Shown: positions 22,412 to 35,706 of the stretch, piece after piece
Position numbering within the stretch: position 1 is the first letter of the stretch
How the letters are laid out: every line of letters begins with the position of its first letter
DNA from: Ceratopteris richardii
Lineage: Eukaryota; Streptophyta; Polypodiopsida; Polypodiales; Pteridaceae
NCBI GenBank assembly: GCA_020310875.1
Contig: CM035431.1
Location: 15,667,767 to 15,731,766 of the forward strand
Reading direction: 5' to 3'
Length of the DNA: 64,000 nt
The notes under the pieces: model-generated
The model's input: the letters and a program-made list of their open reading frames with translations, nothing else
What the model was told of the DNA's origin: nothing
Database searches by the model: none
Position numbers and translations under genes: made by a program

Positions 22412-23485
22412 GCTTGAGGGGGAGCTCTTGTTGCAAATGTACAAGCCTTCACATTTGGCCTAGCATGGAAGATTATATGTGAAAGCATTTGATAACTCAT
22501 ATGAACCATAGCTTGTAATTGTTTGATCATTTACCATTTGTAAAAGGTTTATACCTTGAGGGACTATTGTAAAAGCCAAAATACCATGGAGTTAGGAATG
22601 ACAATAAGCTATGAGTTTCAATGAGAGAATGTCTCCTAGATCAAAGAGACTCACTTTTAGTTGGAGCCAAGTTTGAATTTCAAATTCAAACTTGAGAGAA
22701 ACATCTTATATAAATGACTTTGCAAATCATGTGGCCCTATGGTCTCATTGAGAGCTCTTCCATTGATCATTTGCAAGATTTGAGTAGCTTAAACCATAGC
22801 TTACTCATTCCACCATCATTGAGCATCATTACAATGCCAATGATCTTGTATAATCATGTGCTATAATACATGTACTTCATTGAACATCTTTGTCTACTTC
22901 CCTGCTATGAATAGTCAAAACAATGAACTTTACCAAGTCATATCTCAATGATTTCTCAACCATTTTTCATGATCTATAGCTTCTTGGAACCAGCTTAAAG
23001 TCTAGTTTAGGCTATCCAAGTTTCAAAGTATTTGGTTCAGCTATCTAGGAGAAGTCTTCCTCGAAGTGCTCATTGTTCATCTACTATTCATTCCCTAAAA
23101 AGTTGGGGGTAAGCTTTGGATTGCTAAATTGATTTTTGAAAGCATAGTTTATCTTTTTAGATGATTCCAATTGTAATCATTATCTATCTAAGCTAATTGA
23201 ATTCCCTCAAATGGAATTTTATCAATTGCTACTGTATTGTGAGCACTGAGCAAAAGAACTAGCAGGTATGAGAACTAAAATAACAAGTTTTGTGACACTA
23301 GCTATTCACAAAGTAGTCTGTTTTGATTCAATTGCTTCAAGGATCAACTCCAAAGTACATAGGTACTTTCTTGGTGTCATTTGCAAGATAAAGGATCAAA
23401 CTCTAAAGTGATTTAGGGAAGGTACAAAGCAGGTTTTAGTAGTATCACCTCACTTCCTTGAGGTATCCATCCATCTCTTCCAACA
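22412..23485 (+). repeat. E polypurine tract and 3' LTR
   Basis: The polypurine tract is at 22412-22427. The LTR is 22429-23485, 1057 bp, ending CTCTTCCAACA, followed by the GCCTT duplication. It differs from the 5' LTR at many positions and by small indels (for example GTG missing near the start), so the insertion is considerably older than A2. Confidence 0.85.
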
Positions 23486-23910
23486 GCCTTTACTTTCAAA
23501 AATGTACCCAACAGAAATACATTTCATTGCTTTATCATCCAATTTCTTGCATTGCTTCTTAGGCACTAATGCATATGCCAGACAACCAAAAACACGTAGG
23601 TGAGCGAAAGATGGCTTATGATCATGCGAAGCCTCATATGGAGTGATAGACTACAATGCTTTAGTGGGACACCTGTTAAGTACATATGTTGCACACATAA
23701 CAGCCTCAAGCCCGAAACTATGTGGTAAAGCCTGACTCTTAACCATACACCTTGCCATCTCCATGAGTGGCCTATTCTTCCTTTTAGCAAATGCATTTTG
23801 TTGACGTGTATATGACACTGTACATTGATATTTTATCCCACCTTCAGCTAGAAACACATTAAAATCATAAGACATATACCCCCCCTGCAATCAGAAGGGA
23901 GCGTGCCCAT
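23486..23910 (-). pseudogene. D1 integrase core, C-terminal part
   Basis: The minus-strand frame at 23890-23566 covers the end of the integrase core: SYTRQQNAFAKRKNRPLMEMARCM (the usual NGVAERKN motif has become NAFAKRKN, so the catalytic Glu is Lys) and HSFGLEAVMCATYVLNRCPTKAL. It ends at the C insertion site (CCCAT, 23906-23910) and continues at 29624. Confidence 0.75.
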
Positions 23911-24387
23911 TGTGATAAGAGATGGTGATACACTCCAAAGATGATGCTCGTGCTGCAATATCCTACTCTACACCTGCCAAGTTTGACTCTAGGAATTCTG
24001 TGTTGCACATTTAGTACATGAAATTAATGGGAATGAAGCATGGGAAGGATGAGCACAATGTGTGCTTCAATGATGATCCAAATCTTGATTCTAATCTCAT
24101 CTAAGGGACTCCTCTACCCTGTGACTCTTTTCATGAGTTTTTATAGAATTTTTTGAATTCAATTTTGGTGGGGATTCCACCTAAAAGTTCCTCCATTCTA
24201 GGAAATCATATCTTATTGCTTCGTCCTACTAGGAGTTCATGATTTGCACCTACCTTCTACATTTGAAGATTCTAAGTTTCTACTTTTACAAGAGAATGGT
24301 TTTATGGCTTCTCTCATTGAGAATTCATAAAAGAACATAACAAAAATGATTTTAATCAAGCACTACGCTTAGCAAAATGCATCAACA
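23911..24387 (-). repeat. C 3' LTR, internally deleted
   Basis: This is 477 bp against 1050 bp for the 5' LTR. Both ends match (TGTTGATGCATTTT... to ...TCTTATCACA), but about 570 bp are missing between the GACTCTAGGAATT and TTGCACAT motifs near 24000. Deletion after insertion is the simplest reading. Confidence 0.85.
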
Positions 24388-24418
24388 ACTCCCCCTCAAG
24401 GCTAGCATGCTTGAAAAT

Positions 24419-27400
24419 TCATTCCTCACAGATTTCCATCAGTCCAATCATTCCTTTGAATCTGCTTAGCTTGATACTGTCCAATGGTTTTGTCAACATA
24501 TCTGCACGTTGAAGATTAGTGGATACATCAGAGAGTTGAATGTCCTTGCTCAATAATTTTTCTCTAACATAATGGTAATGAACTTGAATATTCTTAGTTC
24601 TAGCATGGTAAATAGGATTAGTTGCTAAGTGAAGGGAGCTAGTATTATCAACAATGATGTGAGGTGTTGAGGTATGCAACCCCAAGTCTGAGTATAAACA
24701 CTTCAACCACATTGCTTCTTGTGTCGCATTGGCCAATCCTCTATATTCAGCTTCAGTTGATGATAAAGCAACAATTGGTTGCTTCTTTGAAGACCATGAG
24801 ATCAATTTTGAACCTGCAAAAGACAAATATCCCGATGTACTCTTCCTATCATCCTTAGATCCAAACCAATCTGAATCTAAGTAGATTCTAAGATCAATTT
24901 CTAAGGTATAAGGATAAAATAATCCTTCATTGATTGTGCCCTTCAAGTATTTGAGCACTCTCTTGGTTGCTTCCATATGTTGCTTCCTTGGCTTATGCAT
25001 AAGTTGACTGAGTATGCTAACATTATAACAAATATAAATGCTTGTGAGAGTAGCATAATTCAAGCTTCTGCTAAGCTTTGATAGATTGTGATATCCTCAA
25101 TGAATTCTCCTTCATAAGCACTTAGCTTATGGTTCATCTCCATGGGTGTACCTCCACACATAGTATTTTCCATAGAAAGCATGTCAAGTACATACTTCCT
25201 CTGAGTGATGTAGATGCCACAATCTATATAAATGATTTCTAGCCTAAGGAAATATGTTAGAGGTCCAAGATCACTAATCTTGAATTCATCCTTCATTCTA
25301 GCCTTTACCTGATTGACTCCATTGATGTCATTCCCTGTAATTATTATATCATCTACATATACATAGAGATATATTACTTATGAATCATTTCTTTTTATGA
25401 ATAATAAAGTATTTGCCTTGAAGACTTGGTCCTACAAATAGGTTACCAACCTGTGATTCCAAGCTCATGGAATGTATTTCAATCCATATAGAGCTTTCCT
25501 TAGTTTGCACACATAATTAAGATGATGTGCATCTTCAGAACCACAAGGTTGTGTCATATAAATTTCCTTTGAAATCCAGCCATTCAAAAATGCATTTTTT
25601 ACATCTAATTGATATATCTTCCAAGTCCTAGATGGAGCAATGCTAACAAGCACTCTGATGGTAGGCATTTTAGCTACAGGTGCGAAGGTGTCTTCATAGT
25701 CTATCCCATGGGTTTGAGCAAAACCTTTCGCTACTAACCTTGCCTTATGCCTATTGATACTGCCATCTGGATGCTTCTTAACTTTATAAATCCATCCTCA
25801 ACCAGTTACCTTCATAGATGGTTTGTTTCGAACAAGTTTCCATGTGTCATTGTCCATGAGAGCTTCCATTTCTTCATCCATTACTTCTCTCCATTATTTC
25901 TTGCTTTGAGCTTCTTCATAGGATGAAGGGTCTTCATGGTTGAGATCCCCTTGGCCATGTAGATTGAATGCTTTGTAACTAAGGATGTGTAAAATCCATA
26001 TTTGTCTGGCTTTTCCTTTTCTCTCATTGACCTTCTGATAGGTTGTAGAGAGCTTTTTGGTCCTTGATTTAATTCTTCCATTTTAGCTTTGACTTTGTTC
26101 TTCCATACCTTCAATTTCTCCAACTCTGTGATGTCATCTTCAGAATCACTATCTTCAAATTGCTTTGGCTCCTTTGTCGGAAGAGATGGAAAGTCTTCTT
26201 CCAAGTCATATGGTAGCTTCACTTTCCCGTCATCATCAAACCAAGATTTATTCTAATCAAAGAATACATCCCTACTAACTAGAAAACCTTTGTTAGTGGG
26301 ATTGTACAATCTGTAGCCCTTTTGATTTTTCTCATATCCAATAAACACACATTTCTCTACTTTGGGATCCAATTTCCCTCTTACTTGAGAAGGAATGTGA
26401 GCATAAGCTAAACATCCAAAGATTCTGCAATGTTCTAGGCTTGGTCTCCTTCCATGCCACACTTCATATGGAGTCATACCATCTAAGGATTTAGATGGGA
26501 GTCTATTTACAAGGTATGTGGTTGTTGATATAGCCTCTATCCAAAGGTAGTTAGGTAGGTTCTTCTCATTGATTATAGATCTAGCTGCTTCAACTATGGT
26601 CCTCTTCCTCCTTTCTGCTACTCCATTGACTTTAGGGGTATTCCTGGTTGTTATCTCCCTTCTGATGCGTCTTTCTTGAAGGAAGACATCAAACTCCTTT
26701 GAAAAGTATTCTCCACCACCATCTGATCTTAGTCTCTTAAGACATTTACCTGTTTGGTTCTCTACAAGTGCAAGATATCTTTTGAAACAATTGAGAACTT
26801 CATCTTTATGGTTCATGCAGTATAAGATTCTCCACCTACTGCAATCATCAATAAAAGATACATAAGATTTGGAACCTGAAATGGAGGGTTCTTTGCTTGG
26901 ACCCCACACATCTGTGTGTACAAGTTCCAATAGCTCTTGATGTATGTAACCTTTCATATTGAAGGGTCATATGTTGCTTTGTGATGCTGGGCAATCCAAG
27001 TACACTTTGGTCCTTGCATATTTGTTTTAAACTCCTTTCACCAATATGAGCAAGTCTTTTATGCCATACCTCTAATTCAGAGAGAGTTTGAGATCCATAG
27101 CTAAAAAATGCTATGTTCTTGGTATCTTCCACTTCAAATGTGAAGAGCCTTATTGTCTTTTTGCATTTATATATCCTTCTAAATCGTTGATTTGGGTCTT
27201 CCACATAGGCTCCATGTCTTGTAAATCTGACTTGCAATCCTTTCTCCGCAATTTTTCCAACACTTATCAAATTCTTAGTTATTGTAGATAAATACAATAC
27301 CTTACTCAGAAGGTTCATGTTCCCATCTGATGTCTTGACATTACCTATCTTTTCTATGGAGTGCCTTGTATCGTCTCCTATCTGCACTTCATGTTTGTTC

Positions 27401-28541
27401 TTGGGATCTTCCAAGAAAGAGAGAAATGCTACATTTCTTGATACATGATTGGAGCATCTTGAATCAATGTAAAAAACATGATCATCATCCTTACCGTACT
27501 TTAGTGATAGGTTCATGAGAACAAGTGAGTCTTCTTGACTTTGATCCTCAATGTAGTTGTTGTAATTCTTTATTCCTTTATATCCATTTTGGTAGTTGTT
27601 TTTGTTGTTCTAATAGTTGTTGTTGTTGTATACTCCATTATATCTACCTCTATTTGATCCATATCCACCTCTATTAAATCCTCTTCCTCTTGAATCTCTT
27701 AGGTTCTTGTAACACTCTTTAGTAGTGTGATTAGAATAACCACATATGTTGCAAGGTTGAGATGTTTGGGTTCTCCCCCTGCCTTGCTTTCCACCTCTAC
27801 CTTTGCCTCTAGCTTTTCCTCTTCCTGTGAAGTTAGTTTGAAAAGAACTTCCCTCATCTTCATTCTTCCTTGACTTTGATTTATCCTTAGCTTTAGCTTT
27901 ATCAAAGTACAAGGCAAAAGATTGATTACCTCTTTAGGATTCACCATTTTTGTTCACCTTTGCTTCATGTGTGAAGAGTTGACCCATTAGAGTATTAAGA
28001 TCTGGTACCTGGATGTCCATCTAAAGATCCATGGCAATTGTAAAGGATTTCCACTTGTCATCTTCTTTAATGCCATCGATGATTTGCCTTATGATTTTCT
28101 CTTCTTCAATCACCTCTCCAATGCTTCCTAATTGATTAAAAAATTTCCATCTTTGTGACATAATCGGTCACACTTTGCTTGGGGCTTTTCTTCAATGTCA
28201 TAAACTCCATGCACAACTGATTCTTCCTTGCTCATGTTTGAAGAAAAGAAAGTATCAAGTGCATTCAAGGTCTTGCATCCTTTCACATGAGGTAAAAGAA
28301 AATCAGAGATCACGTTTAGAATGTATGAACTTGCTCATTCATCATTTGAACACCAGGTTGTGAGTCTCTCTTGCTCTTCAAGTGATGGTTGCCCTTTGCT
28401 TCTCATTGTTGGAATTACTTCATCTTTAGATGTGTATCCAAAGACATTTCTTCCTTGAAGGTAGTCCTCCATCCTTAGAGACCATGCTGGGTAGTTTTTC
28501 CTATCCAATTTATCAATGGTAGAAGGAAAACCATCGCCCAT
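24419..28541 (-). pseudogene. C Gag-Pol, disabled
   Basis: The minus strand starts MGDGFPSTIDKLDRKNYPAW at 28541. Gag is broken at about 28330. The zinc knuckle CNICGYSNHTTKEC is intact (27912-27610). The protease reads YIDSRCSNHV, so Gly of the DSG motif is Arg. The integrase (26957-26253) keeps HTDVWGPS, RSDGGGEY and GVAERRK, that is all three acidic residues. RT is in pieces (25668-25060). The RNase H is open to the end (25063-24419: DSDWFGSKDD, SSTEAEYRGL). At least six interruptions separate the open parts. Confidence 0.85.
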
Positions 28542-28555
28542 GTTGATTTGACAAT

Positions 28556-29618
28556 GCACTGATACCACTGTGAGAAGAGATAGTGATACACTGGAAAGAT
28601 GATGTTGGTGCTACAATATCCTGCTCTACACCTGCCAAGTTTCACTCCAGGAATGCCTAACACACCCTTTGAGCTTGCTAATGATGCAATAAAACCTCCT
28701 TACTACTTTGGAAGATCATTCTCTCATTGATGCATCAAAACTGATAAGTGAACACAAAATAGATGATAAAAAACTTGTTATTTTGGGATAAGATCACTCT
28801 GGTACTTTACTTAGAGCTCATACTATGCTAAAAATTAACCAGAGAAACTTTGCACACATTCAATTGAATATATAATGAATCTAAAGCACCAAACTCGATG
28901 AATTGTAAGGGACTATACTGAGAGAAAGCAATTTAGGAACATTGGGGTGTCATCCCGACTTTTTAGGAGTACATTGCCTACATACATAGCTCACATCAAA
29001 CTGATGTAGCTCACACAATAAGATCCAAATGTGATAAAAATTGAGATGAAGCAAATAGACGTATCAATTTACCTATAGCAATTTCAATCACTTCAAAAGA
29101 GTAAGTACATTGAGAGAAATCACTGATCAAAGCTGAGTGGAAAACATAGAGTAAACCTGAGACAGTTGTTGTAGAGAACTCCAAGTATGATCAAGGAACT
29201 CAATCTATATTGCACATATAGTAAATGAAATTAATGGGAATGAAGCATGGGAAGGAGAAGCACAATTTGTGCTTCAATGATGATCCAAATCTTAATTCTA
29301 ATCTCCTCTAAATGACTGCTCTACCCCATGACTCTTTTCATGAGTTTTTATAGAAGTTTTTGAATTCCAATTTGGTGAGGATTCCACCTAAAAGTTCCTC
29401 CATTCTAGGAAATCATATCTAATTGATTCCTCCTACTAGGATTTCATGATTTGCACCTACCAAGGTCACGGGATTCCTTTTTCCCTTTTACATTTGAAGA
29501 TTTGAAGTTTCTACTTTTAGAAGAGAATGGTTTTATGGCTTCTCTAATTGAGAGTTCATAAAAGACCATAACAAAAATGATTTTAATCAGGCACTAGGCT
29601 TGGAAAAATGCACCAACA
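28556..29618 (-). repeat. C PBS and 5' LTR
   Basis: The LTR is 29618-28569 on the minus strand (TGTTGGTGCATT... to ...CTTCTCACA), 1050 bp, followed after one base by the PBS at 28567-28556. It shares the CTCCATTCTAGGAAATC block with the shorter left LTR. No ORF within it is meaningful. Confidence 0.85.
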
Positions 29619-31223
29619 CCCATTTTACATGCTGATAGATGTTTAGCGAAAACCAAAAACTATTTGAAGCACATAAATACTTCAACTTTTCTTTCAATGG
29701 ATATACCCATGAATGCCTAGAAAAATCATCATTTGATGAAAGTCATGAAATAAAGATAGTTTCCAAAAGAGAGTGTCTACATAGGACTAGAGACATCACC
29801 ATGAACAAGTTGCAATCCTCAAATTGTACCATCTTTTGGGAATGAGGAATGTTGCATTTTGACGAAAATACAATCTTCACATACATGTTTACTAGGTGCC
29901 TCAGGTTTGGGTAGAGAGGGCACCATTTCAGATTTCTATAGGCATAGCAAACTAGCAAAATTCAGATGACCAAATCGTGCATGCCAAAGCTTTGCATCTA
30001 ACATACTGTAAGAATCTTGAACTACACATGTTGAATCATTCACAAATTTTGCATAATCTATGAGCTTATACAGCCCATGACATAAAATGCCAGAAGCAAT
30101 AATGATGTCACCATTTGACAATTCATGAATTGTACATCTCTCATCAACAAATTTCACGACCAAGCCAATCTTGGATAATGTTGAAATTAATAACAGATTT
30201 GTCTTGATCCTTGGCACAAATAAAGCATCCAACAACGTACAATTACTACCATCAGCAGTAGTCAAAATGATCTTATCCACTCCCATAATAGGAGAAGAGG
30301 AGTTTTTGCTGCATGTAATAGTATTCCCTATAGGGGTAGACTCGAGTAAAGCGAAGAAACTGCACAACAAGGTAATATGTTTGGTTGCTCCACTATGAAA
30401 GTACCAAGCATCTAAGTCTAATATAGACATACATTGTTCATGTGAACATCGGTCAAAACCGCAAACAATAGTAAACACTTATTCTTCAATCTGCATAAGA
30501 TTAGTAGACTCTGTTTTGAGTGTAGAGGCCTCTACAAAAACCAATCCAGCCTCTTTTTTCCTTACCTCTTTAGCAGCTAGTTCCTTTATAGTACTTGCAA
30601 GACAATTTCTGCTTTTCTATTTTCTTTTCTTCTCTCTCATCCTTCTTTGATTATGAAAAATTAGTAGATTTCTACTTACTAGTAGAAGAGATCCATTCAC
30701 CTTTGCTCTTTTGACTAGTGAGGAAATCTTGATCTACAACATGCATAATGGGTTGTTTTGCCTACAATAATCTTCCTGCAATAGAATAGATACTAACTCC
30801 TTAAATGTTAAGGGATTGGATTTCCCTTTATCATCAAACGAAGAGTAGAAGCAAAACTCTGATATGAATCGGGAAGACAATTCAGAATACTCTACACAAG
30901 TGAACTATCGGCCAAGAATTCATTAGTATAAATTATCTGTTCCTTCAAATCTTTGATCTTTGTCAAGAAATTATCGATGGAATCTCCTTCATTCATGTGC
31001 TCAGTCTCCAAGTGTTTTTGGAGGTAAGCAACACAATTCTCATTCCTTGCCTGGTATAAAGTGGTAAGTGTACCCAAGCATCCTTAGCTATTGTGCAAGA
31101 GTGAATGTAAGGAATAATGCCATGTTCGACACACAAGGCTATCAATGCATGTGCTTGAGCATCTCTACCATCCCAAAAAATTTGCTCTATAGTAGATGTA
31201 GCAGTAACCGTAACATGAATAGG
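29619..31223 (-). pseudogene. D1 gag, protease and pre-integrase region
   Basis: From 31223 down: UBN2-type gag (31077-30892: NCVAYLQKHLETEHMNEGDS; DNFLTKIKDLKEQIIY), a degraded basic/zinc region, and protease plus pre-integrase (30478-29936: LDAWYFHSGATKHIT, where the catalytic Asp has become His). It ends at the CCCAT site of C. D2 interrupts it on the right. Antisense ORFs at 29639-29845 and 30171-30398 are shadows. Confidence 0.75.
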
Positions 31224-31454
31224 TGTTGGAGTTAGATGTCTTCGGAAGCACGCAAACAACACAAGGAAGAAGATGAAAATTGGAGCACAACACACAATAC
31301 TGAATGTATTACCACTAGACTATACAACGATAAGTAGCCCATTATGGCAATAGGCATATATACAAGCCGGAGGAAAAAGACCTCCTAAAGAGGGAAAAAA
31401 GTGCCCCGGTGGTCCTAGAGTGTTCACATACATCACTACCTAAATATATCAACA
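31224..31454 (-). repeat. D2 3' LTR
   Basis: On the minus strand TGTTGATATATTTAGG to ...TCTAACTCCAACA, with a TATA box (TGTATATATGCC) near 31347-31358. The polypurine tract lies immediately upstream on that strand. Confidence 0.85.
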
Positions 31455-31619
31455 AATTCCCCCTGGGAGTGATGAGGTGAAAAAGGAGCTAGGACTCCTG
31501 TATAAGGAACTGCCAAGCTATATGGAACCAATCCACAAAGGGAAGTAAGCCCAAAGATTTGCACAAAGCTTCAAACTCTTCTTAGGCAAAGCCTTCGTAA
31601 AAAGGTCTGCAATGTTCTC

Positions 31620-34600
31620 TTACGTGGGCACATATGTCAAGGTGATCTCCCCAGCAAAGAACCTCTCCCTGACATAATGATAATGCACCTCAATGTGCTT
31701 AGTGTGAGCATGGAACACTCGGTTCCTCGCAACTGCCAATGCACTCTGAGTTTCAGTGAAGATGGTGGTGGCGGAAGACTCACCAACACCCAAATCAGCC
31801 ATAAAAGTTGCCCTATACTCAGCCTCACAACTGGAAGTGCCCACAGTAGGATGCTTCTTCCTCTACCAAGATATGCATGAGCTACCAAACATGAAGCAAA
31901 AAACACTGGTGGACACACTAGTGTGATAGCAACCAGACCAGTAAGAGTCACAAAAATCATGAAAATCTGGCGATAGTGATCCCCCTTGGGATAAAAAGAC
32001 CCAAATAGTCGGGTACCACTCAAGTAGCAAAAGATGCGCTTAACTACCTACCAATGCTTGACACCTGGGCAATGCATAAACCTGCTCATCTGTGAGACAA
32101 CAAACTGAATATCTGGCCGAGTAATGCATAACTAAATCAAGCATCCAACAGCCTACTAATAGAGAACAACATCAAATGCATCTCCAACATCCTGAAGACA
32201 CAATTGTAAACTTGTTTCCATAGGAGCCGCAATAGGTTTAGAGTCTTCAAGGCCAAAACGCTGCAATAATGTGTCAAGATATTTCGTTTTGACACAAATC
32301 CATTCCACCATCAATGTGCATAACTCAATGCGTAAATAGTGATGCAGATGCCCCAAATTAGACATCTCAAATGAGGCATGCAAATCATCTTTAAAATTAA
32401 CAATATGCCTCTCATGAGGACTAGTGAGCAGCATATCATCAACGTAAACCACAATGATCAGAAGTACATCATTAACACATTTAACATATAAGGTGCTTTT
32501 AGTTGGACTGTTCTCAAAACCATGTGCAATTAGATAGGCATGTATCTTTTCATACCAAGCACATCGTGCTTGCTTTAAACCTGGTTCTCATGCCCTTTCT
32601 GCACAAAGCCACGGGGTTGAAAAACATACACTTCTTCATGCAAGTCACCATTCAGATATGCTATTTTGATATCCAAATGATGTACATTCTAACCATGATG
32701 AGTTGCAAGTTCACAGATGCTACAAACAGTAGTCATTCGGGAAGTAGGTGCAAAGATCGCATCAAAATCAATGCCTCTTTCCTATGCATAACCCCTTGCA
32801 ACAAGCATAGCCTTATACATATCCATTGTTTCATCAGGTTTACGCTTCAGCTTGTACACCCACTTTGTGCCAATTGCCTTCTTGCTAGGAGGCAAGTCAC
32901 ATAAGAACCAAGTACCATTCTTCATTATAGCATCATATTCAGATTGCATTGCAGCCATGAAATGTTCAAAATTTTGTGCTTCATCAAACGATCCATAGCA
33001 TAGCAATCTGATGCAAAAGAGGCATTATGAGATCCTGACCAAGTACCATATGACAGAGGTGCATCTAATTTGCTATAACAGAAAGTTTGCACTAGCCATT
33101 TTTGCATAGTTTTTGCCTACTCAGTATTAGCTCTCTCATCAACAAGTGCATCATGTAAATCTGCATCAGAAATGGAATGATTTGCATCATCACATGAAAC
33201 ATGAAAAGGCTGAGAAGTTTCCTCATTAGGACCAGCACTGGACCGTCCACCTGTGATAGAGGCAGTAAAGTATCATACATGTCGTTGGAGCTAACAGATG
33301 TCTCCTTAGTACATGAAAGCAATGGCTGAATAGCATTTTCCAGAAAAACAACATCACGGATAACCAGAATGCATTTAGTATGTGGATGATACAAACGATA
33401 GCCGTTACTTTTAGAATTGTACCCAACAAAAATATATTCTACTACTTTATCATTAGATTTTCTACGATGTTGTTCAGGCACTAATGCATATGCCAGACAA
33501 CCAAAAACACGCAGATGAGCAATAGATGGCTTGCAATCATGCCAAGCCTCATTTGGAGTAATGGAGTGTAGTGCTTTAGTGGGACACCTTTTAAGTACAT
33601 ATGCTGCACACATAAGAGCCTCAAGCCAGAAACTATGTGGTAAGGCCTTAGTCTTGACCATACACCTCGCTATCTCCATGAGTGACCTGTTCTTTTGTTT
33701 AGCAACTCCATTCTGTTGAGGTGTATACGGCACTGTACACTCGCATTTTATCCCACATTCAACCAGAAATGAATTAAAATCAGAAGAAATATATCCCCCC
33801 CCTTGATAAGAATGTAGGGTGCCCATTTTACATGCTAACACATTTCAGCTAAAACAAGACTCTGTTTGAAGCACATAAACACTTTGAACTTTGCTTTGAG
33901 TGGATATACCCATGGATGCCTGGAAAAATCATCAATGAAATTCAAGAAGTAAAGATGATTTCCAGAAGAGGATGTCTACATAGGACCACAGACATCGCTA
34001 TGAACAAGCTGCAATTTCTTACTAGCCCGAACTGAACCATCTTTTGGAAATGAGGAACAATGCATTTTACCCAAAATACAGCCTTCACATACATGTTTAC
34101 TAGGTGCCTCAAGTTTGGGCAAAGAGGATACCATTTTAGATTTCTGTAGGCATAGCAAACTAACAAAGTTCAGATGACCAGAGCATGCATGCCAAAGCTT
34201 TGCATCTGACATAGCCTGAGAATCAGGTACTGCACATGCCAAATCTTTCACCTACGGTTCATAGTCTATGAGCTTACATAGCCCACGACATAAAATGCAG
34301 TACCTGATTCTCATAAAATGCTATGAGAATCAGGTACTGCACATGCCATTTGACAGATCATGAATTGTACATCTATTATCAACAAATTTCACAACCTCTT
34401 GGCTAATGTAAAAACTGATAACAGATTCTTCTTGATCCCTAGAACAAAGAAATCCTCACAAAGTGAAAGAACTACCATCATCAATAGTCAAAATGATCTT
34501 ACCAACTCCCATGATAGGATAAGAGGAGTTGTTGCTGCATATGATAGTATTCCGTGTAGGGGCAGGCTTGAGTGAAGAGAAGAAACTGCGTTGTGAGGTA

Positions 34601-35706
34601 ATATGTTTGGTCGTCCCACTATCAAAGTACCAAACATCGGAGTCTAGTGCAGACATGCACTACTTATGAGAAGATGGGTCAAAACTACAAACAATAGTAA
34701 ACACCCATTCTTCATCCTGCACAAGATTAACAGACTCTATTTTTGGAGTAGAGGCCTCTACAAAAAGCATTCTAGTCTCGTTTTTGTTTCCCTCTTTTGC
34801 AACGAGTTTAGGACAGTTCTTTATGATATGATCATTTCCTTTACAATACTTGAAAAACAATTTCTGATTTTTTGAGTTCTTTTCATCTTTCACTTCCTTC
34901 TTCGAATGTGTAGAATTAGCAGATTTTTGCTTACTAGTTGAAGAGCTCCATTTTCCTTTGCCATTTTGACTAGCCAAGAAAGCTTGATCTGCAACACACA
35001 TAATGGACCTATTCTGCCTCGAATGATCTTCCCCCAATAGAACAAAGACTAACTCCTCAAATGACAAGGCATTTGGATTGCCTTTCATGAACAACCGAAG
35101 AGTAGAAGCAAAACTCTGATATGAATAAGGAAGACCATTCAGAATAGTCTGCACAAGTGAGCTATCTGGTATAAATTCATTAGCAAAATTCAATTGTTCC
35201 TTCAAGTCTTTGATCTTTGTTAGAAAACTGTCCATAGAATCACCTTCATTCATGTGCTGACTCTCCAACGGTTTTTGGAGGTAAGCAACACGAGCCTCAT
35301 TCCTATCTTGGTACAATGTGGTAAGTGTATCCCAAGCATCCTTAGCTGCTCTGCAAGAGCAAATGTGAGGAATAATGACACGTTTGACAGACAAAGCTAT
35401 CAATGCATGTGCATGGGCATCTCTTCCATCTCAACGAATTTGCTCTATAGTAGGTGCAACAGAAGCTGCAGCATGAACATGAATATGTAGAATATCATCA
35501 TCTTCGATGCCTTTTGCATCAGCTTCAGTACTTGGAGTTGTAACAGGTGCAGGTGTGATAGGATGTTTTTCAACACCCTAGACAATGTTCCATAGTCCTT
35601 TTGCAACCAAAACATGTCACATCATATATGCCCATAATGGGTAGTTGGTACCACCCAACTTATCCTCAACAACCAACATATGGAATACATCACTGTTTTT
35701 AGCCAT
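31620..35706 (-). pseudogene. D2 Gag-Pol, disabled
   Basis: The minus-strand ATG at 35706 starts the D-type gag. The open gag piece is 35403-34660 (IALSVKRVIIPHICSCRAAKDAW; zinc knuckle region FKYCKGNDHIIKNC with the first Cys lost). The protease keeps WYFDSGTTKHIT (34656-34456). The pre-integrase is 34251-33976. Integrase 33841-33092 has the TPQQNGVAKQKN motif with Glu changed to Lys. RT is in two pieces (33006-32782; 32452-32156 with YVDDMLLTSP intact). RNase H is 31844-31620. Frames break between pieces. Confidence 0.8.

Larger units (their letters stand above)
17105..23485 (+). mobile_element. Element E: Ty1/copia element, complete but inactivated
   Basis: The duplication GCCTT occurs at 17100-17104 and 23486-23490. 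It has LTRs at both ends, a PBS TGGTATCAGAGT (18168-18179), a full-length but broken Gag-Pol, and a polypurine tract GCTTGAGGGGGAGCTC (22412-22427). It was inserted into the D1 integrase/RT linker. Its gag start and domain order match A2 and C, so it belongs to the same broad lineage. Its many stops make it older than A2. Confidence 0.9.
23911..29618 (-). mobile_element. Element C: Ty1/copia element with unequal LTRs, inactivated
   Basis: The duplication CCCAT is at 23906-23910 and 29619-29623. On the minus strand the 5' LTR is 29618-28569, the PBS 28567-28556 (TGGTATCAGTGC, one base off the usual initiator-Met match), gag-pol 28541-24419, a GAGGGGGAGT polypurine tract at 24388-24397, and the 3' LTR 24387-23911. 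It was inserted in the D1 integrase. Gag-Pol is close to that of A2 and E. Confidence 0.9.
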
